From contig JAJYET010000005.1 in the NCBI GenBank assembly GCA_021785655.1, forward strand, positions 1 to 64,000: DNA of 64,000 nucleotides. The letters are read 5' to 3'. The notes beneath the pieces are model-generated. The model was not told where the DNA came from. It was given only the letters and a program-made list of their open reading frames with translations, and did no database searches. This document shows positions 52,747 to 61,400 of this stretch, one piece after another. How positions within the stretch are numbered: the first letter of the stretch is position 1; every line of letters begins with the position of its first letter. A program made the position numbers and the translations under genes. Origin of the DNA: a bacterium. GTDB taxonomy: Bacteria; Chloroflexota; Dormibacteria; Aeolococcales; Bog-877.

Positions 52747-54138
52747 TCACCGCTCCCCCACCACCCGCACCGGGGGTCGATCCCGCAGTCGAGGCGCGGG
52801 CAGCCTGAGCCCCGACACCGCAGACACACCGCCTTCGCTCTCGGGCTCGGAGACCATCCGGGCAGGTCCGAACCCCACTGCCTGCCGCTGCACCTCGCCC
52901 TCGGGCCGCGTGCCCAGCCGCTCCGCCACGAACTCCGGGGTGATCCACACCCGCCGGGCCGGCGCGCCCTGGGCGATGGCCCGGTGAAGCAGCGACTCCA
53001 TGCGGGTCTCCACCGACCGCAGCCCGGCCTCACCCGAGGCGGCGTACCCAGTGACCACCAGGTCCAGCGCCTCCGCGCTCAACGGCACCACCCGCCGGGC
53101 GAGCCCGTAAGCGTCGAGCAGCCGGGGCCACAGGTGCGAGCCCGCCACCTCCACCCGCTCGGCCTTCGTCAGACCCTCCACCTCCACCACCTCGCAGCGG
53201 TCCAGCAGGGGCGCGGGAATCGGATCAAGGGAGTTGGCCGTCGCCACGAAGCTCATCCCCGCCATCGGGTAGGGGACGCCCACGTACCTGTCGGTCCAGG
53301 TGGTCGAGCCCAGCAGCTCCAGCATCCAGGCCGTGGGCGAGGCCCCGTGCCGGGACCACCCACCGCCCAGCTTGTCGATCTCGTCGAGGACCAGCAGCAG
53401 CCGGGACGTGCCCGCCCGCCGGATCGCCCGGATGATCGCCCCCGGCTCCGCCGAGCTCCACACCCGGTCGGCACCGGCGAGGTACACCTCGTCCATCGAG
53501 GCCATAGGGACTGACACCACCTCGCACGGGCGACCCAGGGCGTCCGCCATCGCACGCGCCAGGGTGGTCTTGCCAGTCCCCGGCGGGCCGACCAGGAGCA
53601 GGGGTCGGATGCGATGCTCGCCGCCGCCCTGCAGCTCCAGGTGCGCCTGCGCCGCCACGCGGTCGGCCAGGATGGCCTTCACCCCGGCGTGCCCGCCGTG
53701 GGCCGCGTCGAGCGCCCGCTGGGCCGCCAGGGCGGCAGGCTTGCGCTCTGCGGGGGGCGCGGTCCAGGGAAGCTCCGCCACCAGCCGCAGCCAGTTCCGC
53801 TGGTGCTCCGACCCGTCCTCGTCGGCCATCACTCGCCCAGCCACCGACTCCACCTCGGACCTCGCCGCTTCGGAGGCCTCCGCCACCGCCGACCGGGCCG
53901 CGGCCACCAGGTCGCCATCGAGGTTGGGTGAGCCCGGCCGGGCCCGCTCGGCCGCCGTCTGTCTCGCCGCCTCAATCGCGGCCTCGGCCTTCTCCTGCGC
54001 CTCGTCCTCTCTCGCCTCCGCCTCGGCCCGCACCGCCTCGGCCCGCAGCCGGACCGGGCAGTCCTCACGGGGGACCGTCGGATGCACCAGGCCACAGCTC
54101 GAGCACGGGCGCAGAGGATCGAAGTCAAAGCGAGACAC
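52747..54138 (-). CDS. Lon-like AAA+ ATPase without protease domain
   Basis: From the GTG at 54138 (GGAGG seven bases upstream) the product is 463 residues. The N-terminus has CSSCGLVHPTVPREDC, a possible zinc site, and a long Ala/Glu-rich helix. The AAA+ module has Walker A LVGPPGTGKTTLARAMA, Walker B LLLVLDEIDKLGGG, sensor FVATANSLDPIPAPLLDR and a Lon-type helical lid. These match Lon ATPase domains, but the Ser-Lys protease domain is absent. It may remodel or unload a protein during element transfer or maintenance. Confidence 0.8.
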   Translation of the reverse strand: MSRFDFDPLRPCSSCGLVHPTVPREDCPVRLRAEAVRAEAEAREDEAQEKAEAAIEAARQTAAERARPGSPNLDGDLVAAARSAVAEASEAARSEVESVAGRVMADEDGSEHQRNWLRLVAELPWTAPPAERKPAALAAQRALDAAHGGHAGVKAILADRVAAQAHLELQGGGEHRIRPLLLVGPPGTGKTTLARAMADALGRPCEVVSVPMASMDEVYLAGADRVWSSAEPGAIIRAIRRAGTSRLLLVLDEIDKLGGGWSRHGASPTAWMLELLGSTTWTDRYVGVPYPMAGMSFVATANSLDPIPAPLLDRCEVVEVEGLTKAERVEVAGSHLWPRLLDAYGLARRVVPLSAEALDLVVTGYAASGEAGLRSVETRMESLLHRAIAQGAPARRVWITPEFVAERLGTRPEGEVQRQAVGFGPARMVSEPESEGGVSAVSGLRLPAPRLRDRPPVRVVGER

Positions 54139-54399
54139 TGAGCCACCTCCTGCCAGCCACCAGGGCGCGCCCACAGAGCGCATGCCTGTCCCCTGGGGGA
54201 CTGTGGTGGCGCTGGCCCATCGGTCGGGGCCGGCGACTTCTTGCAGTCTACCCCGGAGCCGGGGCGGCCAAATGCCCCACAACATGGACCATGAATCGTG
54301 AAGCGTGAAGCGAGGCTCGCCGGGGCGAAGGCCTCAGCCATCGCCTCGCAGCTGCGCCGATCAGATATCCCCGGCCGAGGCCAGGGGTAGCGTTGGGAC

Positions 54400-54651
54400 G
54401 TGAGATCACCGGCAGCGGTCGCCGTGGCCAGGGCGGCCCGGACCTACTACCGGGCGGAGAGCTCCATGGCCCGCGCCCAGGACCGGGCCGACAGGGCGGC
54501 GGCCACACTCCGCGCCGCAGCCCAGGGCGCGCCCGAGGGTAGCGTCTCAGTCGGCGTCTGGCGGGTTAGGATCGACGACCGCGGCGCGCTCACCGTCGTG
54601 GCCGTCCCCCAGGCCCCGGTCAACCAGCTTCCTCTTCCGTTCGGGGACTGA
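54400..54651 (+). CDS. Small protein of unknown function
   Basis: The 83-residue product starts at GTG 54400 with an Ala/Arg-rich helix (AVAVARAARTYYRAESSMARAQDRADRAAATLRAAA) and ends with a short beta part (VGVWRVRIDDRGALTVVAVPQAPVNQLPLPFGD). The ending LPLPFGD is a recurring type of tail in small element-borne proteins, but I cannot name a family. It is divergent from the AAA+ gene and convergent with a decayed RHH fragment. Confidence 0.45.
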   Translation: MRSPAAVAVARAARTYYRAESSMARAQDRADRAAATLRAAAQGAPEGSVSVGVWRVRIDDRGALTVVAVPQAPVNQLPLPFGD

Positions 54652-54800
54652 CCACGTTGCCGGCGCGGAGCTGGCTCCTGGCACTGGTCTCCGCAGCCAA
54701 GGCGTTTCGCAGGGCGGACCACTCAGCCCCACCTGCGCGAAGCCGGTCGAGGGGGACTATAGGAACATCCCCGTCGCCCAGCCATAGGGTGGCGCGCGAG
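54650..54800 (-). pseudogene. Fragment related to the ParA-linked RHH protein
   Basis: The minus frame reads GDVPIVPLDRLRAGGAEWSALRNALAAETSAR, which aligns with GDVLRLALDRLRAGGAGWPELREAVAGEIRAR at the C-terminus of the gene at 55,736-56,224. The N-terminal part is missing. It looks like the leftover of a duplicated RHH gene. Confidence 0.6.
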
Positions 54801-54842
54801 CGGGCTCGCAGGACAACTGCGGGCCCGCTCATCAAGCTTACG

Positions 54843-55094
54843 TCACTTCGTGCCTGGTCTTCCGCTTGAGTGCAAGACCCTGGTCACCCAGGGCCGAGTC
54901 GGGATGGGGCCAATCCACAGCCGCAACAGGCCCAAGCCCAGAGCCACTGCAATCACGAGACCGACCGGCCAGCCCCACCAAGCGTTGCGAAACCCAAGCG
55001 CGTCCACCAATACCGTAACTATCGGCACAATAACTCCAGCACTGACCATGAAGGGCACCGCTGGCACCTTCCGCGTTGGCTGTTGAGTACTCAC
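54843..55094 (-). CDS. Small two-helix membrane protein, possible immunity protein
   Basis: From the GTG at 55094 the product is 83 residues: a short basic start, two membrane helices (VPFMVSAGVIVPIVTVLVDALGF and WWGWPVGLVIAVALGLGLLRLWI) and a basic tail (RPWVTRVLHSSGRPGTK). Its start overlaps the stop of the secreted protein gene by four bases (GTGA), so the two are made together. Small two-helix proteins coupled to a secreted hydrophobic peptide often act as immunity or export partners. This role is an inference. Confidence 0.6.
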   Translation of the reverse strand: MSTQQPTRKVPAVPFMVSAGVIVPIVTVLVDALGFRNAWWGWPVGLVIAVALGLGLLRLWIGPIPTRPWVTRVLHSSGRPGTK

Positions 55095-55561
55095 GAGATT
55101 ATGAGTTCCGCCAAAGCTCCCCCGGCGCCGCCAGATAGGCATGCCACAGCGATACTGCCAGCCACTATCCACCCTCCAACTGGCGCAATCGCGGCAATCA
55201 CCGCCGCGCCAAAGAACCCAAAAGAGCACCCCACGAAGCCACCTGCATAGTACTTCGATGCGTTTCCATACTCATGCTTGCCGCCACTCCAGATATTGAA
55301 GTACCCAGCTTCCAGATAGAAGACAGCTCCACAGGTCCCCGGCCCGGGCCCACAGATCATCTCCGGCTGCACGCCGGTGGCACTCTCAACCGCTGCCACC
55401 AGTTGCGCCGTTGTCGCCGCGGTTCCCTGCGTGGGGGCAGACCGCACGGAAGTAGCCGCTGCTGCCACCGTCGTCCCGCCCAGCCCCACAGAGGCTCCCA
55501 TCGCCGCCAGCGCCATCAATGCCGCCAGAGCGGGCACTCTCAGCCATCGCAGTCCTGTCAC
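55091..55561 (-). CDS. Secreted Gly/Ala-rich protein, bacteriocin-like
   Basis: From the GTG at 55561 (GGAGG seven bases upstream) the product is 156 residues. A signal peptide (RVPALAALMALAAMGASVGLGGTTVAAAA) is followed by a soluble segment with CGPGPGTCGAVFYLEAGYFNIWSGGKHEYGNASKYYAGG. The last ~48 residues are a hydrophobic, Gly/Ala-rich tail (VGCSFGFFGAAVIAAIAPVGGWIVAGSIAVACLSGGAGGALAEL). Four cysteines could form two disulfides. The layout resembles secreted pore-forming bacteriocins such as halocin C8-type precursors. I see no sequence match that proves it. Confidence 0.6.
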   Translation of the reverse strand: MTGLRWLRVPALAALMALAAMGASVGLGGTTVAAAATSVRSAPTQGTAATTAQLVAAVESATGVQPEMICGPGPGTCGAVFYLEAGYFNIWSGGKHEYGNASKYYAGGFVGCSFGFFGAAVIAAIAPVGGWIVAGSIAVACLSGGAGGALAELIIS

Positions 55562-55735
55562 CAGTCTCCCTCCTTGCGGAACTGTGCGGGGCCGTCCTGA
55601 CCGCTCTAATCGGAACGAAGAGTAGCACCTGCGTGTGGTGTTTTGGGGAGCCTGCACATCGTGCCCGCCACCAGGGCGCTCTGCCCAATGGACGGGGCCG
55701 GCGACTGACTGAAGTCCGCCCCGAGCCCAGGGAGG

Positions 55736-56224
55736 CTAAATGCCCCGCCGCGTCCGCGCCCTGATCTCCCCAGCCACGGCCTCGCGCAACTCCGGCCATC
55801 CAGCCCCTCCGGCCCGGAGGCGGTCCAGTGCCAGGCGGAGCACGTCCCCCTCGCTCACCCTGACCCCCTCTCGCATGGCGTCGGCGACGAATCCGTTGAG
55901 CCAGGACTCCTGATCCGCGCGGAGCTGCACCTTGCCCCGCCGAGGCGCATACGCTCCGGCTGTCTTGGTGGGCATCTGGGCCACTGTCCCCTGGTCCCTA
56001 TGTCCCCGGCGGGACCTGGGCACATCGGCCTCCGGGGGCACGGGGTCGTGGGCACGTGAGGTCGTGGGCACGGCGTCCACCGCGCTCACTGCGTCACTCG
56101 CACCTGAAGCTGGGCTCTGCCCCTCCCATGTCCGCGGATGCAGCGACGGAGTGACGGGCACCTTCGGCGGGCGCTGGGCTCGGCCCCCGACCTTCGCCAT
56201 CATCGAGTCCAGGACATCAGGCAT
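55736..56224 (-). CDS. Ribbon-helix-helix-like partner of ParA
   Basis: From the ATG at 56224 the product is 162 residues. The first ~100 are low-complexity and Pro/Asp/Arg-rich, partly encoded by DNA that repeats the motif found upstream of parA. The last ~60 (KVQLRADQESWLNGFVADAMREGVRVSEGDVLRLALDRLRAGGAGWPELREAV) have the length and pattern of a CopG/RHH DNA-binding domain. Its start overlaps the ParA stop by eight bases. It is the probable centromere-binding partner in a ParA/RHH partition system. Confidence 0.65.
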   Translation of the reverse strand: MPDVLDSMMAKVGGRAQRPPKVPVTPSLHPRTWEGQSPASGASDAVSAVDAVPTTSRAHDPVPPEADVPRSRRGHRDQGTVAQMPTKTAGAYAPRRGKVQLRADQESWLNGFVADAMREGVRVSEGDVLRLALDRLRAGGAGWPELREAVAGEIRARTRRGI

Positions 56225-56993
56225 GGGCCACCTCCAGGGAGTTCGCAGAGGACACCGACGGGACCAGCCCCACCTTCTGACGGACCACATCGGCCACGAT
56301 GCGGAACTCATCGGCCGCCGTGGTGACTTGGCTCCCCGGGGAGTGCGTCAGCACCAGGGCTGCCCGCCGGCCGCGGTGTGGCAGCCAGGGATGGTCGCCG
56401 ATGGGAGGCGCGACCTCTAGCTTGTAGGTCTGTGTGAGGTTCCAGAGCTGGCGGAGCAGCCGCCGCTCCCGGACCCGACCGGCGAAGCGGTTGGGGACCA
56501 GCAGGAGGGGGAAGTCGGCGCGCATCCGCAGGAAGCTGGCGAGCGCCGCCAGCTCCATCCCTCCGAGAACCATCGGCACCACGACACACTGCGCGGCGGC
56601 GATGGCCCCGTCCGAGAGGGCCCCGGTCCCCGGGTGCGTGTCAACGACCACTGGCCGCCCCCACTCCCTCGACCAAGCGGTCAGGCGGTCGATCACCCGG
56701 CCGGGCTCGATCCCTGTGAGTTCCGCCAGGCGCGTATCCGACGGGACCAGGCCCGGTCGGCCATCCGCACTCAGGAAGCCGGGGGCGGGGCCGAAACCGA
56801 GAACCAACCCAGTCAAGAGGGCGCTGCGGACCCGCCTCTCGGGAGAGTCCCCCCAGCGCCCGGTCGCTCCACCTCCATCCCAGTCGAGATCGACCAGGAC
56901 CGCGCCCAGGGCACCCGCCAGCTCGAAGGCGAGGGTGGTCTTGCCGATCCCGCCCTTCGGCGATGCGACGGTGACGATGGGCCATGTCCTCAT
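56217..56993 (-). CDS. parA: ParA-family partition ATPase
   Basis: From the ATG at 56993 the product is 258 residues. It has the deviant Walker A KGGIGKTT (in VTVASPKGGIGKTTLAFELA), a Walker A'-like VLVDLDWDGGG and Walker B PVVVDTHPGTG. The closing region resembles short plasmid ParA/Soj proteins without an N-terminal HTH. It would position or stabilise the excised element. TATAGT lies seven bases before the ATG, next to a CCACGTGG palindrome, suggesting a leaderless, self-regulated message. The track start at 57110 runs into the repeats. Confidence 0.85.
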   Translation of the reverse strand: MRTWPIVTVASPKGGIGKTTLAFELAGALGAVLVDLDWDGGGATGRWGDSPERRVRSALLTGLVLGFGPAPGFLSADGRPGLVPSDTRLAELTGIEPGRVIDRLTAWSREWGRPVVVDTHPGTGALSDGAIAAAQCVVVPMVLGGMELAALASFLRMRADFPLLLVPNRFAGRVRERRLLRQLWNLTQTYKLEVAPPIGDHPWLPHRGRRAALVLTHSPGSQVTTAADEFRIVADVVRQKVGLVPSVSSANSLEVAHA

Positions 56994-57000
56994 GGGATCG

Positions 57001-57014
57001 ACTATACCACGTGG
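57001..57014 (-). promoter_or_regulatory. parA -10 box with adjoining CCACGTGG palindrome
   Basis: On the minus strand the order is CCACGTGG, TATAGT, seven bases, then the parA ATG. The palindrome shares its core with the repeats further right, so the same protein could bind here and repress parA. Confidence 0.6.
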
Positions 57015-57036
57015 CCCCGTGTCCCCGGCGGGACAT

Positions 57037-57178
57037 GGGCACGTGGGGCTACGGGGTCGCGGCCCCTTGGCCACGTGGGGTCGTGGGCTCGGGCGGCACC
57101 TGGGGCACATGGGGTCGTGGGCACGTGGGGCTACGGGGTCGCGGACCCTTGGCCACGTGGGGTCGTGGGCTCGGGCGG
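57037..57178. repeat. 60-bp direct repeats with CACGTGGGG motifs, parS/centromere candidate
   Basis: Two 60-bp copies (57037-57096 and 57119-57178) differ at only one position and have a period of 82 bp. Each contains two CACGTGG motifs, and further copies lie at 57007 and near 57105. A 23-bp piece (TGTCCCCGGCGGGACxTGGGCAC) at 57020-57042 also occurs at 56001-56023 inside the RHH gene. Iterated motifs beside parA are the usual form of a partition site. Confidence 0.75.
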
Positions 57179-57249
57179 GCCGCAGCAGACGCTGGCCACT
57201 TGGCCCGGGAGCGGCTCAGCCGAGCGGCTTCCGCTCGACCCCCACAGGC

Positions 57250-57867
57250 TCAGGAGCCGGGGACAGCCTCCGCCTCGCCGCTCGCCAGCGCAGCCTTCAG
57301 CGCGGCGACCATGGCTTCGATGGCTTCGGTCGGATCAGCCGGATGCGGCGGCTCCCCCTCCCCCTCCAGCCACTCGGCGACCATGCCGCCCACAGCGGCG
57401 TCGAACTGCTCCCGCGACCTGCCACGGCGTGCAAGGTCCAGGTCCAACTCCTCGTCGGTCAGCTCGCGCGCTTGGTCGAGAGTGAACAGCCGGTCTCGCC
57501 CGTGGCCCTCAGCCACCCACCGCTGCACCACCGAGAGAGGCTTGGGTACCTCAGGCACCACGGAGGCCTCCATAGGGACGGGAGGGGCGGGGCGCAGGAG
57601 GGGCGGCTCCACGGCCACAGGGGCGGCCTCCACCTCCACCACAGGGGCCAGGGCCTCCAGCCGCTCGACCAAGCGGAGCACCTCGGCTCGGGTTGCCTCC
57701 AGCACTGCCCGCAAGCTCCCCGCAGCCGTCGCCTCATCGGCCAGCTCATGCTCCAACGCAGCGGAGACCAAGGCAGCCAGGGACACGGAGCGTTGGGCGG
57801 CGGCAGCCGTGGCGCGGGCAGCTAGGCCCCGGTCGATGCGGACGCCGAGTTGCTTCGTGCTCATCAC
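57250..57867 (-). CDS. RHH-domain protein with long C-terminal region
   Basis: The 205-residue protein opens with a ribbon-helix-helix domain (KQLGVRIDRGLAARATAAAAQRSVSLAALVSAALEHELADE). It continues with a Glu/Leu-rich helix, a Pro/Val linker and an acidic C-terminal domain (RDRLFTLDQARELTDEELDLDLARRGRSREQFDAAVGGMVAEWL). Its ATG overlaps the stop of the upstream RHH gene by four bases. Paired RHH proteins beside a relaxase often serve as relaxosome accessory (nic-binding) proteins or as partition/regulatory factors. Confidence 0.7.
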   Translation of the reverse strand: MMSTKQLGVRIDRGLAARATAAAAQRSVSLAALVSAALEHELADEATAAGSLRAVLEATRAEVLRLVERLEALAPVVEVEAAPVAVEPPLLRPAPPVPMEASVVPEVPKPLSVVQRWVAEGHGRDRLFTLDQARELTDEELDLDLARRGRSREQFDAAVGGMVAEWLEGEGEPPHPADPTEAIEAMVAALKAALASGEAEAVPGS

Positions 57868-58331
57868 CAGTCCTCGGGGTGGACCAGCGCGGCGACCTCC
57901 GCGACGATCTCCTCGGACACTTCCACCTCATCGGGCCGCTCGCCCAGCCTCACCCGCACCATCAAGTGCTCGACTATCTCAGTGGCCAGGGACCAGAGTT
58001 CGCTTCGCACCGCCTCCCGTGCGAGACGGCCTGGCAGAGAGGTCAACTCCTCCAGCTTCCGCTCGTGGTCTCGCACCGTGGCGGCCAGTATCGAGACGCG
58101 CTGATCCAGGTTGTCGATCTCATCCAACTTTTTCTGCTCGCGGTAGGTATGTGTCCGGCACACCGAGCAGCGGGCTTCCTCGGCCAGTTCTCGCTCTAGG
58201 GCGCAGGTGATCAACTCTGTTAGCGAGACCGTCCGCTCGGCGGCGATGGCATGGGCGCGGTCAGATAGGTTGCGCTCGACCACGGCGCTCACCGTCACCC
58301 GGTTTGGATCTCCGCTTCGCATATCCCTCAT
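57864..58331 (-). CDS. RHH-domain protein with CxxC and coiled coil
   Basis: The 155-residue protein has an N-terminal RHH domain (RVTVSAVVERNLSDRAHAIAAERTVSLTELITCALERELAEEA), then CSVCRTH, a coiled-coil segment (KKLDEIDNLDQRVSILAATVRDHERKLEEL) and an acidic helical end. It is divergent from the relaxase (163 bases between starts), the usual place for a relaxosome accessory protein that binds near oriT. The two RHH genes form one operon. The intervening 163 bases could hold oriT, but I cannot identify a nic site. Confidence 0.7.
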   Translation of the reverse strand: MRDMRSGDPNRVTVSAVVERNLSDRAHAIAAERTVSLTELITCALERELAEEARCSVCRTHTYREQKKLDEIDNLDQRVSILAATVRDHERKLEELTSLPGRLAREAVRSELWSLATEIVEHLMVRVRLGERPDEVEVSEEIVAEVAALVHPEDW

Positions 58332-58494
58332 GGTAGCACGTGTGGTAGCAGTGCCTTGGCCTTTCGGTCCTCGCGGAGGGGCGGCCTTGTTTGACAGGTG
58401 CCTCTGTCAGCCCTCCGACAGCAGAGCGGTCACACGCTTAGAACGCTTGCATCAAGATGCGGGGCCGCCGCCGAAGTGTGCTACGCTTCGGCTC

Positions 58495-61400
58495 ATGTGG
58501 ACCGTCGCCGTGATCAAGGACCCCGCCTACTACCTCCGCTGCGTGGCCGACCGGGCCACCGCGCAGGAGCTGGGCCTGCGCCGCCTGGCCGAGGCCACCA
58601 TGGTCGCCTACGAGCTGGCGGACGGCACCACGCTGGAGGCGTCCGAGGTCCACGCCCTCCGCCGTCAGGTGAAGGTGGCCGGGCTCCGGCTGGCGGACGG
58701 CCGGGAGGTGGCGCTGGACCTGGTGGAGGTCTTGCGGGACGGTCGGCACGTCGCCGGGTACCGGTTGGCCGACAAGACCGTGGTCGAGAAAGAGGATGCC
58801 CAGCGCGTCACCCTGACCCGCAGGCGGCTGGCGGCCTACCGACTCGCCGACGGCACCACGCTGGCCAAGGGCGAGCTGCGGGCCATCACCGCCGGGGAGA
58901 CGCTGGCGGGGCTCACGGACGCCGAGGGACGGCCGGTCGAGGCGGCCATGGTGGCGATCCGCGACCAGATGAACGGCCGCATCCTCGGGTACTACTCGGA
59001 GCACGGCGAGGCCCCCGGCCAGTGGATCGGCAAGGGAGCGCTGGAGGACCTCGGACTGACAGGGCTGGTCTCGCTGGACGAGAACCGGCAGGCGTACGAG
59101 CGGCTGATGGCCGGGCTCCACCCGGTCACGGGCGAGCGGCTGACCCACGGCCAGCCCGGCGGGGAGCGGGTGTCGGGCTTCGACCACCTGGTCACGGTCC
59201 CCAAGTCGGTGTCCCTGCTCTGGGGCTTGACCACCGACCAGGCGGTCCGGGAGGCCATCGAGGCCGCCCACAAGGAGTCCATCACCGAGGCGCTGGGCTG
59301 GCTGGAGTCGCAAATCTCCGTGGCCCGCCGGGGGCACGCCAGTGGCGGAGAGAACGACAAGCACCCGGACACCATCCACCACGTCCCGACCACCGGAGTG
59401 ATCGGCGTCCGGTTCCAGCACCGGGCGACCCGGCCGGGCGAGGGCGACCCGTGCGGCGACCCGCACCTGCACACCCACGTCACCATCGCCAACCTCGCGC
59501 ATGGGCAGGACGGCCAGTGGAACGCGCTCGACGCCCAGCTGATGTACCCGCACCTGCGGACGGCCTCCTTCGTCGAGCAGGCGGCCTTCCGCCGGCTGGC
59601 CGTCCAGAAGCTCGCGGCCCTCGGGCACCACATCGAGTGGACACAGCCGGTGAACGGCCACGCGGAGATCAAGGGGTTGGAGCGCCGCGACTGGATCGAG
59701 GCCTTCTCCCGCCGCTCCGCCGAGGCCGACGCGGCGCTGGAGCGCAAGGAGCTGATCGAGGAGGTCGGCTCCGGCCCCAGCAAGGCTCGCGACCAGGCGG
59801 GCCACGCGACCCGCCGAGCCAAGGAGACCGGGCTGGCCACCAGCGAGCTTGTCGCCGACTGGCAGGCTCGGGCGGCGGAGATCGGGCTCGGGCCGGGGCA
59901 GGTGGAGGCGGCGCTCCGGCGGCAAGCGACCCCCGAGGCGGAGCCCGAGCTGACCCCCAAGCTGGCGACCCAACTCGCCCAGGACCTCACCGAGCAGCAG
60001 AACGTGTTCGGCCTCGGGGACGCCATCCAGGCGGTCGCGAACGCCGCCCGGCTGGGCATGACCGTTGCGCGGGCCGTGGAGATGGCCAAGGAACTGACCC
60101 ACGGCGCGACGGACCAGATCGTCGCCTTGAAGCAGACGGCGCGCACCGTGATCCGGCGGGACGACGGGCGCGTGGTCAAGGTGCGGCTCAACGACGAGAT
60201 GGCCGAGTGCTTCACCACCAAGGAGGTGATCCGGCTGGAGAGCCAGGTGATCACCATCGCCAAGGAGCGCAGGCTCGCCGGCGTGGGGCTGGCCCGGCCG
60301 GAGGCCCTCGCCGCCGCGCTGGCCGCGCATCCGGAGCTGGGCGAGGATCAGGTGGCGATGGTGACGGGCCTCTGCACCGACGGGGCCGGAGTCGCCATCG
60401 CGCTGTCCCCCGCCGGCCACGGCAAGACGACCGCGCTCAGGCCAGCGGCCCAGGCTTGGCAGGACAGCGGCTTCACCGTGCTCGCGACGGCGCAGATGGC
60501 CGCACGAGCCCACGATCTGGGAGAGGGAGTCGGGCTCGACCCCAAGCGGGCGATGACCATCGCCGCGCTCCGGCAGCGCGTGGAGGGGACGGACGATATG
60601 CCGGTTGGCACCCCGCTTCCTCAGGGCGTCGTCCTACTGGTGGACGAGGTGTCCGTGGTCGATCTGAGGGACCTCGCAGCGCTGGAGTGCCACGTGAGGG
60701 CCGCCGACGGCAAGCTGGTGCTGGTGGGCGATCCGCAGCAGCTCGGCTCCATCGGGCCCGGGGCTCCGCTGGTCGAGCTGCCCCAGGTCGCGCCGACCTA
60801 CGAGCTGGTGGAGAACCGGCGGCAGACGGCGACCGAGCGCGACGCCGACGGCAAGGAGATTCTCGGACCCGATGGGAAGCCGATCTACTGGGAGCGCTCG
60901 GCCATCGAGGGCTTGCGGCGGGGCGCGTGGGGCCTGGCCAATCCTGAGGAATACCAGAGGTGGGCGGCGGAGAAGGCGAGGGGGACGGGTGAGGACGCCC
61001 CGACGGCCAGTGGGTTGATCGGCTTCGCGCTCCAGGACTACGACCGCCACGGCCGCATCGTCTACGCCGAGGGGGAGAGCCGGGCCGCCAAGGCCGACCT
61101 CATAAAGCAGGCGGCTCAGGACTACCTGAGCGCGAAGGACAGCGGGCAGAGCGTCGCCCTGATGGCCCACACCCACAAGGACCGCCTGAGCCTCAACGCC
61201 GTCATCCGGTCGGAGCTCATCCAGCGGGGAGAGGTGGCGGCCGATGGCATGAAGGCCGGCGATCTGGAGGTCGCCGCAGGCGACACCCTGCAGGTGCTCA
61301 AGAACTCCCGCAAGCTCGGGCTCGACAACTCCGACCTGGTGCGCGTCGAGGGGATCGACAAGGAGAAGAAGATCGCCTCGGTCCGGCGTCCCGACGGGGA

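Noticed and set aside
57001-57180. CRISPR-like repeat array
   Set aside because: Only two long copies with an 82-bp period and CACGTG cores occur, and no cas genes are present; a partition site fits better.
58438-60513. 691-residue minus-strand ORF
   Set aside because: Antisense shadow of the relaxase; composition dominated by Leu/Gly/Arg with no recognisable domain.
58398-60947. 849-residue ORF on the plus strand
   Set aside because: It is a frame-shifted shadow of the relaxase gene (Arg/Gly/Pro-rich, no domains).
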